Source: Diaporthe sp. PMI_573
Lineage: Eukaryota > Ascomycota > Sordariomycetes > Diaporthales > Diaporthaceae
Direction of reading: 5' to 3'
Length of the DNA: 64,000 bases
NCBI GenBank assembly: GCA_021399435.1
Contig: JAJTUP010000023.1
Span: 62,001-126,000, forward strand
The notes under the pieces were generated by a model. The model did no database searches and was not told the DNA's origin. It was given only the letters and a program-made list of their open reading frames with translations. The position numbers and the translations under genes are program-made. The number at the start of each line of letters is the position of its first letter. Position 1 is the stretch's first letter. This document shows, piece after piece, positions 53,082 through 64,000 of this stretch.

Positions 53082-53954
53082 TTTTTGTCACGATAGAGAA
53101 CAAGGCCGTTGTATTCTTGGTGTCTAAAACCTGGAGAGACGGAGGTAACATGCGACGGGGACAGAGCACATGTTGATGCGTCGTACGTTTTATACCTTGC
53201 CGACGCATGCGAGCCATGAAGTTCCGGGCTTGTCCAAACCTGTGCTCTCTGTCCGCGACTAGTGATTGCAGTAAGATCCAAGACGCACTACAAACCTAGC
53301 ATCTTGCACGATCCGCAGCATCATGATACCCATCCAACCAATGCACCCAGATTTACGGGGGCAGGATGTGGAATATCTTAGCGCTGAGTAAGGGACATGG
53401 TTGACCTGTGGACAAGTAGACTTAGAAATCATGGAGGAGCGCCAGTTGGCATAGGCGGAGCGACGATCATGGTTGTAAGGAAGGATAATTGTGCTGCCTA
53501 GAGAGAGTCTGTAGCTTATCACGTAACCAATGGCCCTGACTGACTGCATCTGGCTCCTGGGCAAGGGTAGTTCTAATCCCTACTAAGGAAATTGCTATGG
53601 CCGTTCCTGCTTGTTAGCTTCCGCACCTGGCAGAGTGACAGGAGGATCGGCCTGCTGTGCCACAGGGCCCCTTGGGGGAAGCACAGGAGAAGCTTACCCT
53701 GCCTTGGCTTACCTGGGTTAGGTGGGTAGCTTTCTGAGATCTGACCGGCAAAGGCAAGTGCAGGCACCCCTGTTTCAGTCGCAACGAGACACTTTTCAAC
53801 AATCCCGCCCGTTTTGCGACAGCTGCTGTTGTACGCATCAGTTGCTGTAGAATTGGGCCCAACTCCTGCCGACCTCTTTTTTTTCTGGAAACCAAACAAC
53901 CACCCAACCCCTCCTAACCAAGAAGGCGCTTGTTCCCCTCTAATACGTTCCAAA
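53082..53954. promoter_or_regulatory. Divergent region SDR / GOT1
   Basis: 873 bp containing both promoters; no gene recognised. Confidence 0.4.
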
Positions 53955-54735
53955 ATGCCCTCCATGTGGCTATCGGACTCCCAGAGTACGCTACCATACA
54001 ATTTCCCCAAAGCTGCTTGCTGCCCCTCCACGCGTCGCATGCACGCACGCACGCGACCTGGCCGGGGGTGAAGGAAGAGGACGATGAAAGACTAACCTGG
54101 AGGTGTGCTCTGCAACAGAGATAGGAGTGGCGTTCTGCTCCGGCGGTATGATCCCACTTCCCGACGACATGGTTCGTGATTCCAAAGCAGTGCACTGACT
54201 GCAGGATAGGTGGCTTCTTCCTGATAGGAGGAGTAATGCTCTTCTTTGACCGGGCCATGTGAGTTGTCGCAAAGCTATTAGCCCCCCCCCTCTTTCGTGG
54301 GGTGCTCTCACAGCTGACCTTTTGGGACCTCGCCAGGCTTGCGATGGGAAATGTATGCGAACCCCCCTGAGACCCGGTCCCGCGGCGACCATTCGAGAAC
54401 CTATATACCTAACCTCACACCACGCCGGCGAACAGATCCTCTTCCTCATCGGACTCACCATAATAATCGGGCCGCAGAAGACGCTGCTCTTCTTCGCGAG
54501 GAAGCAAAAGGCAAAGGGCACGGCGGCCTTCTTCGCCGGGCTGGCCCTCATACTGCTGCGGTGGCCCCTGATCGGCTTCTGCATCGAGCTGTACGGCATC
54601 ATGGTGCTGTTCGGCGACTTCTTCGGCACCATCGCCGCCTTTGCGAGGAGTGCACCCTTCGTCGGGCCGTATATCGGGGTCGTCATAGATCGACTCGGGA
54701 TGGGTGGCAGGAGAAACGCGGAGCTTCCGGTCTGA
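53955..54735 (+). CDS. GOT1: Golgi transport protein Got1
   Basis: Small four-pass Golgi/ER membrane protein of vesicle transport, 140 residues. Five exons: 53955-53985, 54119-54145 (27 nt), 54210-54258, 54337-54352 (16 nt) and 54436-54735. All introns are GT-AG with consistent phases. Spliced pieces read MPSMWLSDSQKIGVAFCSGG, then GFFLIGGVMLFFDRAMLAMG, then NILFLIGLTIIIGPQKTLLF, then FARKQKAKGTAAFFAGL and RWPLIGFCIELYGIMVLFGD. This is the Got1/Sft2-like pattern, and LSDSQKIGV is the conserved cytosolic start. Initiation may be at 53955 or three codons later at 53964 (MWLSDSQ). Intron 2 uses the second of two close acceptors (ATAG at 54209); the first would hit a stop. Confidence 0.93.
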
Positions 54736-55175
54736 GCTCGCCCGGGCGGCGTGGTGGATTTAATTTTGTGTGTAATGGGACCTTGATAAGACTACTACAG
54801 CCTTTGCCAAGCTGTTGGGGATAATGGCAGAAGCAACTTCTCAGGTATTGGCTCATAGACATAGTTTGGCGTTCAAAATGGAAGAATACCCATCTTGTAA
54901 ATCTGGGACGACTCTGTACGCTACTGGCTCCAAAGAAGGGCCGTCACGGTATCACAATTATTGCTGTCAAAAAAGCGATATGTACGACGTTGCCTCGGAT
55001 ATGCAGAAAATCAACGACGGTGTTCGCTGCTCAAAATTCGGCGTTCCCACACGGTCCGCGCTGTTCTATAGACTGAACGCACTGCCACGTGTTCTAGGTG
55101 GGTGGCTCCCCGGTGTTCTTATCCACTTCGAGCTCTCTCCGTGGCATCCCATTCCCCCCCAAGTGTTGCATCCCC
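54736..55175. other. Convergent 3' region GOT1 / profilin
   Basis: No gene seen. Confidence 0.4.
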
Positions 55176-55953
55176 TTAGTAGCCCTGGCCAACGAGGTAG
55201 TCCTTCAGCGCCTCAACGGTCTGTGTGGTGTTTCCTGCCTGCTGGGTCTCGCTGTGGTGTGCGACCAGGATGGCCTGCTTCGACGTGGAGACGGCGATGC
55301 CGGTTCGGCCCTGGACGTCGTGGTTGCTCAGGTCAGTGCGCTGCTCGCTTTGTCTCCTGCATGCGGAGTTTCCGAGGGGGCGGGAAAAGTTCCTACCTGG
55401 CGGGCGTAGATGTTGCCGTCGTCGATGCGGGTGACGACGAATCGCTCGCCGGCGACGTGGATGCCCTCAGCGTGTGCCTTGTCGACAGCGGCGGACTCGC
55501 CCTTGGCGATGTCGGCGAGGTTCTTCATCTCCTCGGCGCTGATCTGTTTGCCATTCCGTGTCAGCTAGCTGCGTCGTCCCCTCGTGCGTTCTGTCGGGAT
55601 CGCTGTGAAGGGGCCTCGAGCTTGGGTGGTGGGCATATAACATGGCCTCATTCCTGGAAATGGCGGGGTAAGTGCCGTACCGTGAAGCCGGAAGTGGTAG
55701 CCCAGGCACTGTCGCCGGCAGTGCTGATGATAGCGCCCTTGTCCACATGACCGGAGCCGACGAGGCTGCAACGAATATCAGTACACGGAGCTGAGCACGA
55801 CTTTTGCGTGTCTTGTGGTGAGGTGCTGTCGTTACCTGGAGTCGACATAAGCTGTGAGACAGAGTTAGCTTCACCAACGCGGCGCCAAGGTGGGGGTTCA
55901 AAAGGGGGGCGATGTCAAGAGGGAATCGCTGTTACCGTACCTTGCCACGACAT
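55176..55953 (-). CDS. Profilin
   Basis: Actin-monomer- and polyproline-binding protein of the cytoskeleton, 131 residues. Five exons on the minus strand: 55953-55941, 55851-55836 (16 nt), 55765-55681, 55543-55397 and 55310-55176, with introns of 89, 70, 137 and 86 nt, all GT-AG. The product starts MSWQAYVDSSLVGSGHVDKG, the family N-terminus with the Trp/Tyr polyproline-binding residues. It continues AIISTAGDSAWATTSGF, then RFVVTRIDDGNIYARQ, and ends GRTGIAVSTSKQAILVAHH with VEALKDYLVGQGY. Because no exon exceeds 150 nt, no long open frame shows the gene. Confidence 0.96.
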
Positions 55954-58900
55954 CTTGTTGGAGTTTTGGGTTGTGTGATAAACAGGTACGAGGAATTAGA
56001 ACAGGTTCTGTGCAAAGAAGGGAACACGGTTTCAAAGGTTGGTGGCGGGAGCCGGAAGCTGTCGTTTGGCTATGATGTGGTTGTTTTGGAGTTCCAAAAT
56101 GTCCCGCTGCCCGATTGCTTGGTTTTTTGGCACCCATGCCACCTTAAGTAAGCGGGTCTCACCAATCCACTTCCAATCTCTGGTGAATGGCCGTGCTGCG
56201 TGATCAACACCTCCAACTACGGATAACTACCTGACAACACACCCTCCGTAAGGAGGACCGATCCGTGACAGCTCTCGAACATACTAGTCTACTTCCACCT
56301 GGGCGGGTTGGTACCGCCAACTGCAACAAGATGGATCACGTCTCCTGTGACAAGCTTCCTGTCTTCTGAGCGCGCCGTCAGACGCGCCGCCGCCTTTTGT
56401 TGAAGCTGTACAGTATGAGGCCTTCGTGGAAATTGGCGCCGTCGACCGCGGGTCACCGACACCGATCTCGTCAGACCGCTCTCGATGGGTCTGCTCACAG
56501 ACGGCCGTGGACACTGGATCGTCCGGTCGAAGCGGTAAAGACAACGGGGCCACAGTGCTACCGTCACGTCATCCCATACCGTGCACTGGTCTCTTCTTCA
56601 ATCATCGACACCCGAAATTCGAAAGCCTGGTCACAGTCACTTGGCAGCGGAAATCGTCAAGCTTCGGGCCCCTTCGGGCTTTTGCGATCTGGAGGCGCGA
56701 CTCATTTTAAATGCCGGATGTTCGTCGACTTCTGTCACGGATCTCCCTATTTGAACTCGCACATATACCCCTTTGAATCATGTCCTGTGCCAACCCTCAC
56801 TCTCTCCTGAGAAGCTCATCTTGGAATGCGACCCCTCTACACTCAGGAGGCTCGACTCAGTTTCAGCAGTAGACAAGGCATCGAGACAATGCGAACCAAA
56901 AATTGTGCTCGACACCTTGACAATTGTAACCGCAGCACCCACTTCAGGAGGTGACCCTCTCCCGGGCAGGAGGCAGACAAGCTCGTGAGAACGGAACCGC
57001 ATCCGGGATGGGCACCTCAGATCTCGGGGAGAGAGCCCCAGTTTTGTGATACAGGCAGTTGGACGAACTGCTCGTCGGGATCTGGACCTTTTGATTTGTG
57101 CAAAATCAAATGCACAGGCAGACAAGTCGGGCAGGCAGCCCGAACACTCTCCAGGCCCGATCTCCTTTCGGGACAGATCCACGAGCCTTGAAACGTACCT
57201 GGCATCTCATGTCGGCCGCAGATCACGCTGCCCAGAGGGATCTGCCAAAGGGAAACTCCTTGCTTCGAATTTCGAACATTTGCCTAAACCAGCGATCCTA
57301 TGGTGCGGTAGATCACTTGGAAGATTGGTCTCGACTTTTGAAGATGCACGAGATCATCAGTCCGAGCTTTGACGGCGTGTCCCGATACGTTGACGACATC
57401 CCGACGCCATTTTGGGACGATGCCGATAGATTCCACGAGTTGCTGCGCGTGCAAGACGCGCGGAGCTACTCTGAGTCTCGATTGAACCCACATCCGCGCC
57501 GTACCCTGAATAACCCTTCAGCCCAACGGGGACTTACCCACTGTCGATGTGGCTTTGCTTCAAAGCTTTGACAAGTGGGCAGCCGTTATCTCGTTCTCTT
57601 GGCTTATACGATGTGTTAAATCTGTCTGGCTACCGAGATTTAATACCTCTGCGTTGCCTGCCCAGCAGCGCGGCTCCTCCGAGAAACTTGGTTTCCAACG
57701 TTTGTTACAGCATTTCATCCGACTTCAGTCCTTCCATCTGTGTTCTCGAAGTTCACCTCTTCCGGGATGGCTGCTCCTGTCCAAGTCAGAAGTTTCAGCC
57801 ACTGCCTCGCACGATTTGCATTGATGAGACATTATAAGCTATGCTATTTCCGGTAGGGTGAAACGACGCTCTTGGCGGAAGGTAGTCTTCAGACTTTACC
57901 TGGTCGTGCTGGTGATTAGGTCTTAAGAGCCGTCTCCTGTCATAAATCACACAGCTGGGGCCACAGGGCAGCCCCGGGAGATTCTGAGACGATGATCTGG
58001 CTGTCACGGGCGAATAATCGCCTAAGCGTGGGCACGTCTGAGCGCCGGCGAGCGAGCTGCTCCACGACCAACGACCACCTGGACCGGCCACTATACAACC
58101 CTTCACTATACACAGTAAGCCCCAGTGACAACGCTCCTTGCAGCTGCCTCTGCAGTCGGTAGCCGAATGCAACGCTGCTAGCCTTGCTGCCTTGCAGCGC
58201 GTTGGTAGTCGCCTGCACACCATCCTCAGCATCGAGGTGCACACTCATTTCAACTCGCAAGCTGGCAAGCTGATTAAAGCTCAGCTCTGATTACCGCAAT
58301 CTCGCGGAGTAGCCCTGGCAAAAATGGCATCCAATTTGCTGGTACTCATTCTCGCGACCAATTGGTTGGCAAATACCACCGGCTCATTATTGCAACCCTG
58401 AAGCCTCATTGCGGTCACATCCACTCACGTCGTCTCGACGGCCCAAGCCGAGCGGCACCTCCAAGACCCCAAGCTCAGCTTGATCTTGCGGCTGGGTGAG
58501 CAAGATGTTGACTGAAGCCGATTTCTCACGCCTTCATCGAGATGCCAATGGGCGCTCGGGGAATTACTGAGCCACCTCACACGGCGGCTTTAATTAGCTG
58601 TGGCAATCTGTGGACGTCATCGCAGCAGAGGTCGACGGCACATCCCAGCACCTCATTAAACACACTTGAACGCACTTAGCGGCAGTCAGGCTGAGGCTCG
58701 CTCGGCGGGCCGTCAACGCGGAGTAGCAGCCATCGTCTTGACTCGAACTTCCGAAACAGTCATCTTTCAACAAAGCAGTCAGCGGGTGCAACGCTCACCA
58801 TGCTGCCCTGCAAAAAGGCCTCTTTGCTACATTAGTCTAATAGCTTAGAGCATGGGTCGCATCCCCCGCCCGCCGGTCTGTTCCACCCAGGACCCTGGCC

Positions 58901-59489
58901 TCGTCCGGGGGACCCCGTACGCCTTGCAAGGACATACCCATGTCGATGATCTCTCTTGAAATAACCTATCCCTCCAATCTCAAACGCACCATAGAGGACG
59001 GGGGCCTTGGGAACACAAGCAGATTCTCGCCGGGAATCTATCTGCTCCTTGGCTGGCAACACACATACGATCAGCAACTCGTGATGCCCAGCATATGTAA
59101 GTCAGTTGCTTTTCCCATACTCTCACGAGCTTCTTCAGCACCGACATTCTGCCTTTGTCTCGTGGAGTTCTTGGCAGCCCGTCGGCAGGTATTCTGCTCG
59201 TCCAAACAAGACTCGCTCGTCCTTATTCATGTTATCATTGCCTAGCGCATTTTATAGGGACCACTTACATGCAGGTCGCGTGTTGCCATTCATCTTCTCG
59301 AAACCAGTCCCCACATTACACCGAGGCCCTCCTCCTCATCTGCGGTGACCGGGAATTTGGCCCTCTTGATTGAGTCCTCAGTCCCGTATTGCATAGTACG
59401 TTGTACCAAGAGTACGGGGATCGACAATCGTCCAAAGTGGTCCCAGCTCCGGCAAGCTCCAGTCTGGCCAGCCCGCGCTGGGTCATCAG
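55954..59489. other. Long intergenic interval
   Basis: 3.5 kb upstream of both profilin and the Ser/Pro-rich gene. Open frames of up to about 157 codons exist (57098-57571 plus; 57795-58244 minus) but overlap each other and lack motifs. No RNA gene was recognised. Confidence 0.4.
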
Positions 59490-61610
59490 ATGGGGCATGG
59501 GCAGGACGAAGGAAGTGGGCTACAGATGCACGGCCGAGACGCAGCAAGTGTATCAGGCCCTCCCCTGCAGTCATTAAACTTGTTCCCTACCGACAGGTTT
59601 CCTCAAAATGCTGGCCCTTCCCCAAACAAACTTCATGCCGGGTACAACTTCCATTCCTTCGACCGCCCGTTGCCTCGAATACCGTCATCATCACAACACT
59701 CCGTGCCGCCGGCAGCCATGGCCTCAGCACGACCCAGCACGTCTGGGAGCATGACAGCCACGGGCTCGTCACGGAGTAGATTGGATAAAAGGGTGTCAAA
59801 GGATGATATGTTTTTCAGAACGGCGCAACAAAAACAGGGTCTCGACAAAAGAATATCTCGGGACGACATGTACATCCGGAGTCGCATGGCGGAAATGTCT
59901 CACTATCATGTACCAGTCCGGGGGGCGGCGCTGACCCCAGAGCACAGCCCGAATAATTTTCCGGTAATACACGAGGTGTCCATACCGATCAGGGTGCAAA
60001 CTCCAGAGTCCATGACCTCGGGGGAAATACCAATAGGGATGGCATTGGGAAGCCCTCCAATACGACCGGACCCCTCGCCGTCAAGGTGGCAGGCTCAGTT
60101 CCCTCCAGCATCACCCCAGGGTACCAGTTCTTCGGCGCCCTCATCCGCCGGCGTGGCTCCCGTCGGTTCTTTGCAAAGGAAAAAGACGGGGAAGCGGAAG
60201 CTGTTTGGGTTGTTCAGCGGAGGAAAGAAGAGGGAGGAATCGCAGGGTCTGGCGCAGACCGACGCCGGGAAATCGACCATAACGCTCGCTCGGACTGTTG
60301 AAGTATCAACGTCTTCTGTGAATGTGTCTGCAAAGCCAACACCTACGAGGAGCAACACGCAGGCGGAACGAAAAGCACCCAGACACAAGCCGATCATGAT
60401 CCGATCGAATACGATGCCTCATAACGCAGACGAGCCGCCTACCCAGCCGAAAAGTGCTGGGCTGCCCGGCCGACAGGGGAATGCATATCGGCAGCCGCCA
60501 GCGAACCTTCCTCCCATTCCGTCATTCCTTGATGTGAACATCCCCGACACCAAGCTGGAGCGATATAGTGTTATGTTTAGCGATGTCCTCGGACACCACC
60601 CTCACCCTCCACCGAAGCAAGAACACTCTGGATCATTATTGTCGAGGCGGCAGGCAACGCTGCAGAGGCTGAAGACCATCGACGACAAGGTCGAGGCAGA
60701 AGAAATGGAGAAGGAACGTTCAAGACAGCGAAGGGCCACCTCACCACAGCCAACTGCGACACCACAGTTGAGGCTGTTCCCTATGCCGTCAGAAGGCCGC
60801 GTGACTCCTGCTGTGGATACTCCTACGAGTCGGTCTCGGCCACTGAGGTCGAACACTTCACCAGGAAGACTACCATCACCCACACAGGCAACTTTCGATA
60901 CAAAGCCTCCAAGCATAGCAACGACACACCATGGCCCTACATTAGTCGTACCTAACCACTTCGACTCGCCGCCACAATCGAGGAAGCAGCCCAAGCGAGA
61001 ACTTGAACCCATCTATCCCACAGACACAACTTTCCAGTTCGGGCCAGACAAGTCGGGTCTCATTCTCGACTCACCAACCGAGATAGACTCTCCCACCGAT
61101 GAAATAATCATCTCCCAGCCATTCAAGCCCACGCTGCACGAGCCACAGTGGCAGATGGTCTCGCCACAATCCGCCTCGGCATCATCCACAACCAGCGGGC
61201 GTCGTGGTCGTTCACCCTCTGCAGCCTCCTCCGCCACAACCCACACGCACGTCACCAAGCCATCCAGCGAGCTGGACGACACGGAAGCCGCGCTGCAGAG
61301 CGCCGTGGAGGTGAGCATCGCGCGGCAGATCAGCATCTCACGTCAGCAGCGCCAGCTCCTGCGGCCGCTGCAGACGAGGAGGGGCCCTGGTGCCGGCGGC
61401 GGCGCTGGGGAGCGCAGCGCAAGTGTCAGCCCCCTCGGGGTCAAGGTTGTCAAGTCACCTACCCCGAGTCGCCGGCTCGGGACAGAAGAGGAGATCAAGG
61501 AGACCAAGAGCAGCACGCCGACCCTGATCCACCCGAGGGAGGCTCCCGTCAACCCGGCGCACCTGGCGCAGAACAGGAAGAGCTCGTGGGCGGTCGTCGA
61601 GGAGGGATGA
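59490..61610 (+). CDS. Ser/Pro-rich protein with repeated LDKRxSxDDM motifs, function unknown
   Basis: 706 residues read from the ATG at 59490; the true N-terminus is uncertain because CAG-type acceptors occur near 59600. The protein is largely disordered (Ser, Pro, Thr, Arg, Gln). Two near-copies of a short motif stand out: LDKRVSKDDMFFRT and LDKRISRDDMYIRS, 26 residues apart. A basic KRKLFGLFSGGKKRE follows. Then comes a well-conserved-looking IPDTKLERYSVMFSDVLG, which I recall from fungal proteins of unknown function; it looks like a protein-docking motif. The C-terminus ends with short basic and acidic runs (HLAQNRKSSWAVVEEG). Likely an adaptor or scaffold; no enzyme domain is seen. Confidence 0.75.
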   Translation: MGHGQDEGSGLQMHGRDAASVSGPPLQSLNLFPTDRFPQNAGPSPNKLHAGYNFHSFDRPLPRIPSSSQHSVPPAAMASARPSTSGSMTATGSSRSRLDKRVSKDDMFFRTAQQKQGLDKRISRDDMYIRSRMAEMSHYHVPVRGAALTPEHSPNNFPVIHEVSIPIRVQTPESMTSGEIPIGMALGSPPIRPDPSPSRWQAQFPPASPQGTSSSAPSSAGVAPVGSLQRKKTGKRKLFGLFSGGKKREESQGLAQTDAGKSTITLARTVEVSTSSVNVSAKPTPTRSNTQAERKAPRHKPIMIRSNTMPHNADEPPTQPKSAGLPGRQGNAYRQPPANLPPIPSFLDVNIPDTKLERYSVMFSDVLGHHPHPPPKQEHSGSLLSRRQATLQRLKTIDDKVEAEEMEKERSRQRRATSPQPTATPQLRLFPMPSEGRVTPAVDTPTSRSRPLRSNTSPGRLPSPTQATFDTKPPSIATTHHGPTLVVPNHFDSPPQSRKQPKRELEPIYPTDTTFQFGPDKSGLILDSPTEIDSPTDEIIISQPFKPTLHEPQWQMVSPQSASASSTTSGRRGRSPSAASSATTHTHVTKPSSELDDTEAALQSAVEVSIARQISISRQQRQLLRPLQTRRGPGAGGGAGERSASVSPLGVKVVKSPTPSRRLGTEEEIKETKSSTPTLIHPREAPVNPAHLAQNRKSSWAVVEEG

Positions 61611-63083
61611 TTTGCTTCCGCTTCGCCTTTTTCTTTTCATACGACATTTTTACGGCCTCGGAGCTGGGACGACTTCTACATCGCATCTCGGATTAAATTT
61701 CACCTCGCTAGCGAAGGACCTTCAGAAGGCGCACAGGTGGTGCTTTGTTCATGACATGCTTCTGGGAAGCGAGAACTGGAGTTTTCAACTATTTGGACAC
61801 AGCGGATATGACATCTTTCTTCTCTTTCTTCCCCTTCTGAAGTTTTCTTTTCTTTTCTTCCGTGTTTCTTTCTTCTCATTTCCTTTGTACATCCTTTCCC
61901 TTCTGACATTTACTTCTCCGTCCCCCACGGGGACTGAAATTCCAAGTTGCGAGCGCGAGCGCGAGCGAACCCCCTTCTCTCTCGCCTTGGCAGAGACCTT
62001 TTTCTTTTCAGCTTTAATCGGGCGAGCCTCGACGGTTCCCAGACCGTGTATGTGTGTTTATGTATGCGTATGCTTGACTACGCAACACTGCCTCTTCCAT
62101 TCATCGATACCTCGGCTCTTGGGGACGTTTTTTACGAAGGCCACTTTTCAATGGGGACATGGTGGGGAGGGGTCAGCGGATGGGCGGATGGAAGTTTTAC
62201 TTTTGGGACTGGAACAGGACAGGACAGGGCTTCCGGTATCTGGCAAACCACCACGGCTGTGGTGGGTTAGGATAGTTGCGGGGGTGGGGTTGGAGGTTAC
62301 GGGCTGGGGAATATTATATCAATATGTCGCCATGCCAGTCTATAGGCAGTTTCACAACAACCCGGAAGTCATTCAGGACGAACGCCAAAATGATCGCCCT
62401 TCTCTCTTGTGACGTGATAATTCCTCCGGCGCGCCCAAACAGGTCCTTTTCACATGCGAACATTGTTTGTGATGGGGAGATCTCTAAAACGTGATGGGCT
62501 GCAGGCGTGACTCGGAAGGGTAGCATTGTTCCAGCGGAGGCCTACGCAGCCGTCGTTACGAGTAAGTGTGATGAGGTAGTATAGTCGCTATATCATTTGC
62601 TTGATCGCTCATCTTCACGTCGCGAGCTCGGTGGCATTTAGGGCCGTGACGATGTTCGGTGAGTTTCGCGTCGGGGCAGGCAATCTGTCGCCCGGTGTCA
62701 CGTCACCATCCTTCGCCCTAGCTGACTGCGACCGTTTCAGCAGGTAGCGCGGCAAGGAGGCCCTGCCCCGGGTGGCTTGATTCACCACTGACAGGAACGG
62801 CCACCTCGGCGAAACGTGGCGGTAGGCACCCGTCGCAGGTTGCTGGTTTCCAGGAACGTCTCGAGGGGGTGAAAATCATAGGAAGATTTGATTATATAAG
62901 TCGACCAGCGGGCGACACCGGCCAGGATCCCAACTCCACGTGTGTGTTCTGCTAGTGAACGCGAGAGGACGATTGCTTTCTCAAAATGAAGTAGCCTCCA
63001 TTACCAAGGATGAACCAAACCCAACTGTTGAGGGAATTACGATAAAGACAGAAACTGCGATGCGATGCGATGCGATGCAGTAA
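61611..63083. other. Convergent intergenic region
   Basis: No gene recognised. The first part is T/C-rich and probably 3' UTR. A GATGC pentanucleotide repeat is near 63058-63079, just after the YKT6 stop. Confidence 0.4.
63055..63079. repeat. Pentanucleotide tandem repeat (GCGAT)n
   Basis: About five tandem copies of a GCGAT/GATGC unit immediately before the minus-strand YKT6 stop codon (3' UTR side). Confidence 0.6.
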
Positions 63084-63696
63084 TTACATGAGCACGCTGC
63101 ACAAGAAAATGTCAGCAGTTGCTTTCAGCGGGAGCGGTCGCTCGGGGTGTTCTTTGGACCACCGAGCTTGATTTGTCCATGACTTACCAGCATGAATTCT
63201 GCTTCTTTGCTTGTTCTGAAGGGATGAGTCAGTATGAGTCTAATGGATTGACCATATCGGCGAGGGACTCACGGTAAAACATCTTGGACTGAGAACTCAG
63301 TCCATCACTCTTCTGGACCAGGTCATCGATCTTCTCGCCTCGCTCCAGTACACTCTCTATCGTCTTGTGGAGCACGATCTTGGTCTCGTCCAGCTCCTTC
63401 TGGATCTTCAGGATGTTGTCGGCTTGGTGCGGGTCCTGACATACTGTCAGCATTCAGGTAAGTAAAAATTCCTCGCAGCATGTTGCCACTTACTTGATAC
63501 TTAACGAGGTAGTCCTTCAGTTGTGGCATCCGGATCGTGGGAGTTCCTGTTGCCCATGAGGACCGCGGGTTGGCCTCGAGGAACTCATCGACAACCTTGG
63601 AGAGCAACTGGTGAGCCACGAGGGCTGGGTACGCGTGATCAGAAATGATGATTCCGCAAACGCCCTCGGATCGACCGTATGCGTGGAATGTGAAGT
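63084..63696 (-). CDS. YKT6: R-SNARE Ykt6, 3' exons only (5' part beyond the window)
   Basis: Vesicle-fusion SNARE. Four exons are visible on the minus strand: 63696-63494, 63435-63273, 63215-63188 (28 nt) and 63096-63084 (13 nt). Phases agree throughout. They encode the end of the longin domain ([20 protein letters not shown], then [19 protein letters not shown]), the link [16 protein letters not shown], and the SNARE helix ([20 protein letters not shown], then [19 protein letters not shown]). The last pieces join to [18 protein letters not shown], with a CCVLM tail: the CaaX farnesylation box plus the adjacent palmitoylation Cys. The exon coding for the first half of the longin domain is not found between 63697 and 64000, so the next upstream intron must be longer than about 300 nt or the start lies further right. 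Confidence 0.93.
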
Positions 63697-64000
63697 CTGC
63701 GGCCCTGTCAGTCTCCTATTCTCCAGCTATGACAACTCGCTCGCCAGTCTCCTTGCACTCATCATCCCAAACGACACTAGCCGTCGGATCCATCCCCTTG
63801 GCCACAGTCTAGCAGTCGGCTTCTGGGTGGTTGGTCCTAGACCAAGGCTTCCGCCCACGCTGACAGAAGACCAAAGGAGCAGCTCGAACAGCAGGCAGCC
63901 TGGACTCTGATCGGTGCTGTTTTGCGCTGCTACAGCAGGTGCTGTGTTCGAGCGATCGGACTCTGGCTCTTCGTTTCTGGGCACACTCTGAGTGGTCGGC
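63697..64000. other. Right edge, probable YKT6 intron
   Basis: No Ykt6 N-terminal coding sequence recognised in either strand; probably intronic. An unrelated 85-codon minus-strand frame here has no family features. Confidence 0.4.

Noticed and set aside
57098..58244. Open frames of about 150 codons between profilin and the Ser/Pro-rich gene
   Set aside because: Mutually overlapping and featureless; treated as chance.

Overview
The window looks like nuclear DNA of a filamentous ascomycete (Pezizomycotina, probably Sordariomycetes). Most genes carry 50-120 nt introns with GTRNGT donors and YAG acceptors. The identifiable set is fungal: Erg25, NCA2, a KapC-type bZIP factor, a HET-domain protein, the DASH subunit Dad4, a MARVEL protein and lineage-type hypothetical proteins. 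All exon boundaries below were read by eye from splice signals, reading phase and remembered family sequences. No alignment was run.

Left part (about 0.35-11.1 kb): an accessory block of five enzyme genes. It holds two paralogous 592-residue cytochrome P450s facing each other, a GT1-type glycosyltransferase, a third P450 of a different family, and a metal-dependent amidohydrolase. This is a tailoring or detoxification set with no backbone synthase inside the window; the block could continue beyond the left edge.

11.1-18.5 kb is gene-poor, followed by the leader, a long first intron and the body of a bZIP transcription factor (18.5-20.8 kb). At 21.77-21.94 kb there is a tRNA-Lys(CUU) gene. 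Besides the usual anticodon-loop intron it carries a second, 65-nt insert inside the T arm. The insert starts GTAAGA and ends CAG, and its exact removal restores a perfect T arm. This is the most unusual feature of the window.

22.5-36 kb is dense housekeeping: Arp5 (INO80 complex), a MARVEL membrane protein, pterin-4a-carbinolamine dehydratase, C-4 methylsterol oxidase, NCA2 and a Sec4/Rab8 GTPase.

37.1-48.9 kb: a HET-domain coding region lies directly downstream of an Msp1-type AAA ATPase. A phase-compatible 104-nt intron could join them into one AAA-HET protein of about 1,780 residues. The AAA part has a one-base frameshift in a homopolymer. Next come a 951-residue putative mitochondrial protein and, divergently, an AFG2/Drg1-type AAA ATPase with a degenerate first ATPase domain.

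49.6-64 kb: DASH subunit Dad4 (five small exons), INO80 subunit Ies6, a dihydroflavonol-reductase-like SDR, Got1, profilin, a long serine/proline-rich protein with repeated short motifs, and the 3' exons of the SNARE Ykt6, which runs off the right edge. Arp5 and Ies6, partners in the same INO80 module, lie only about 25 kb apart.
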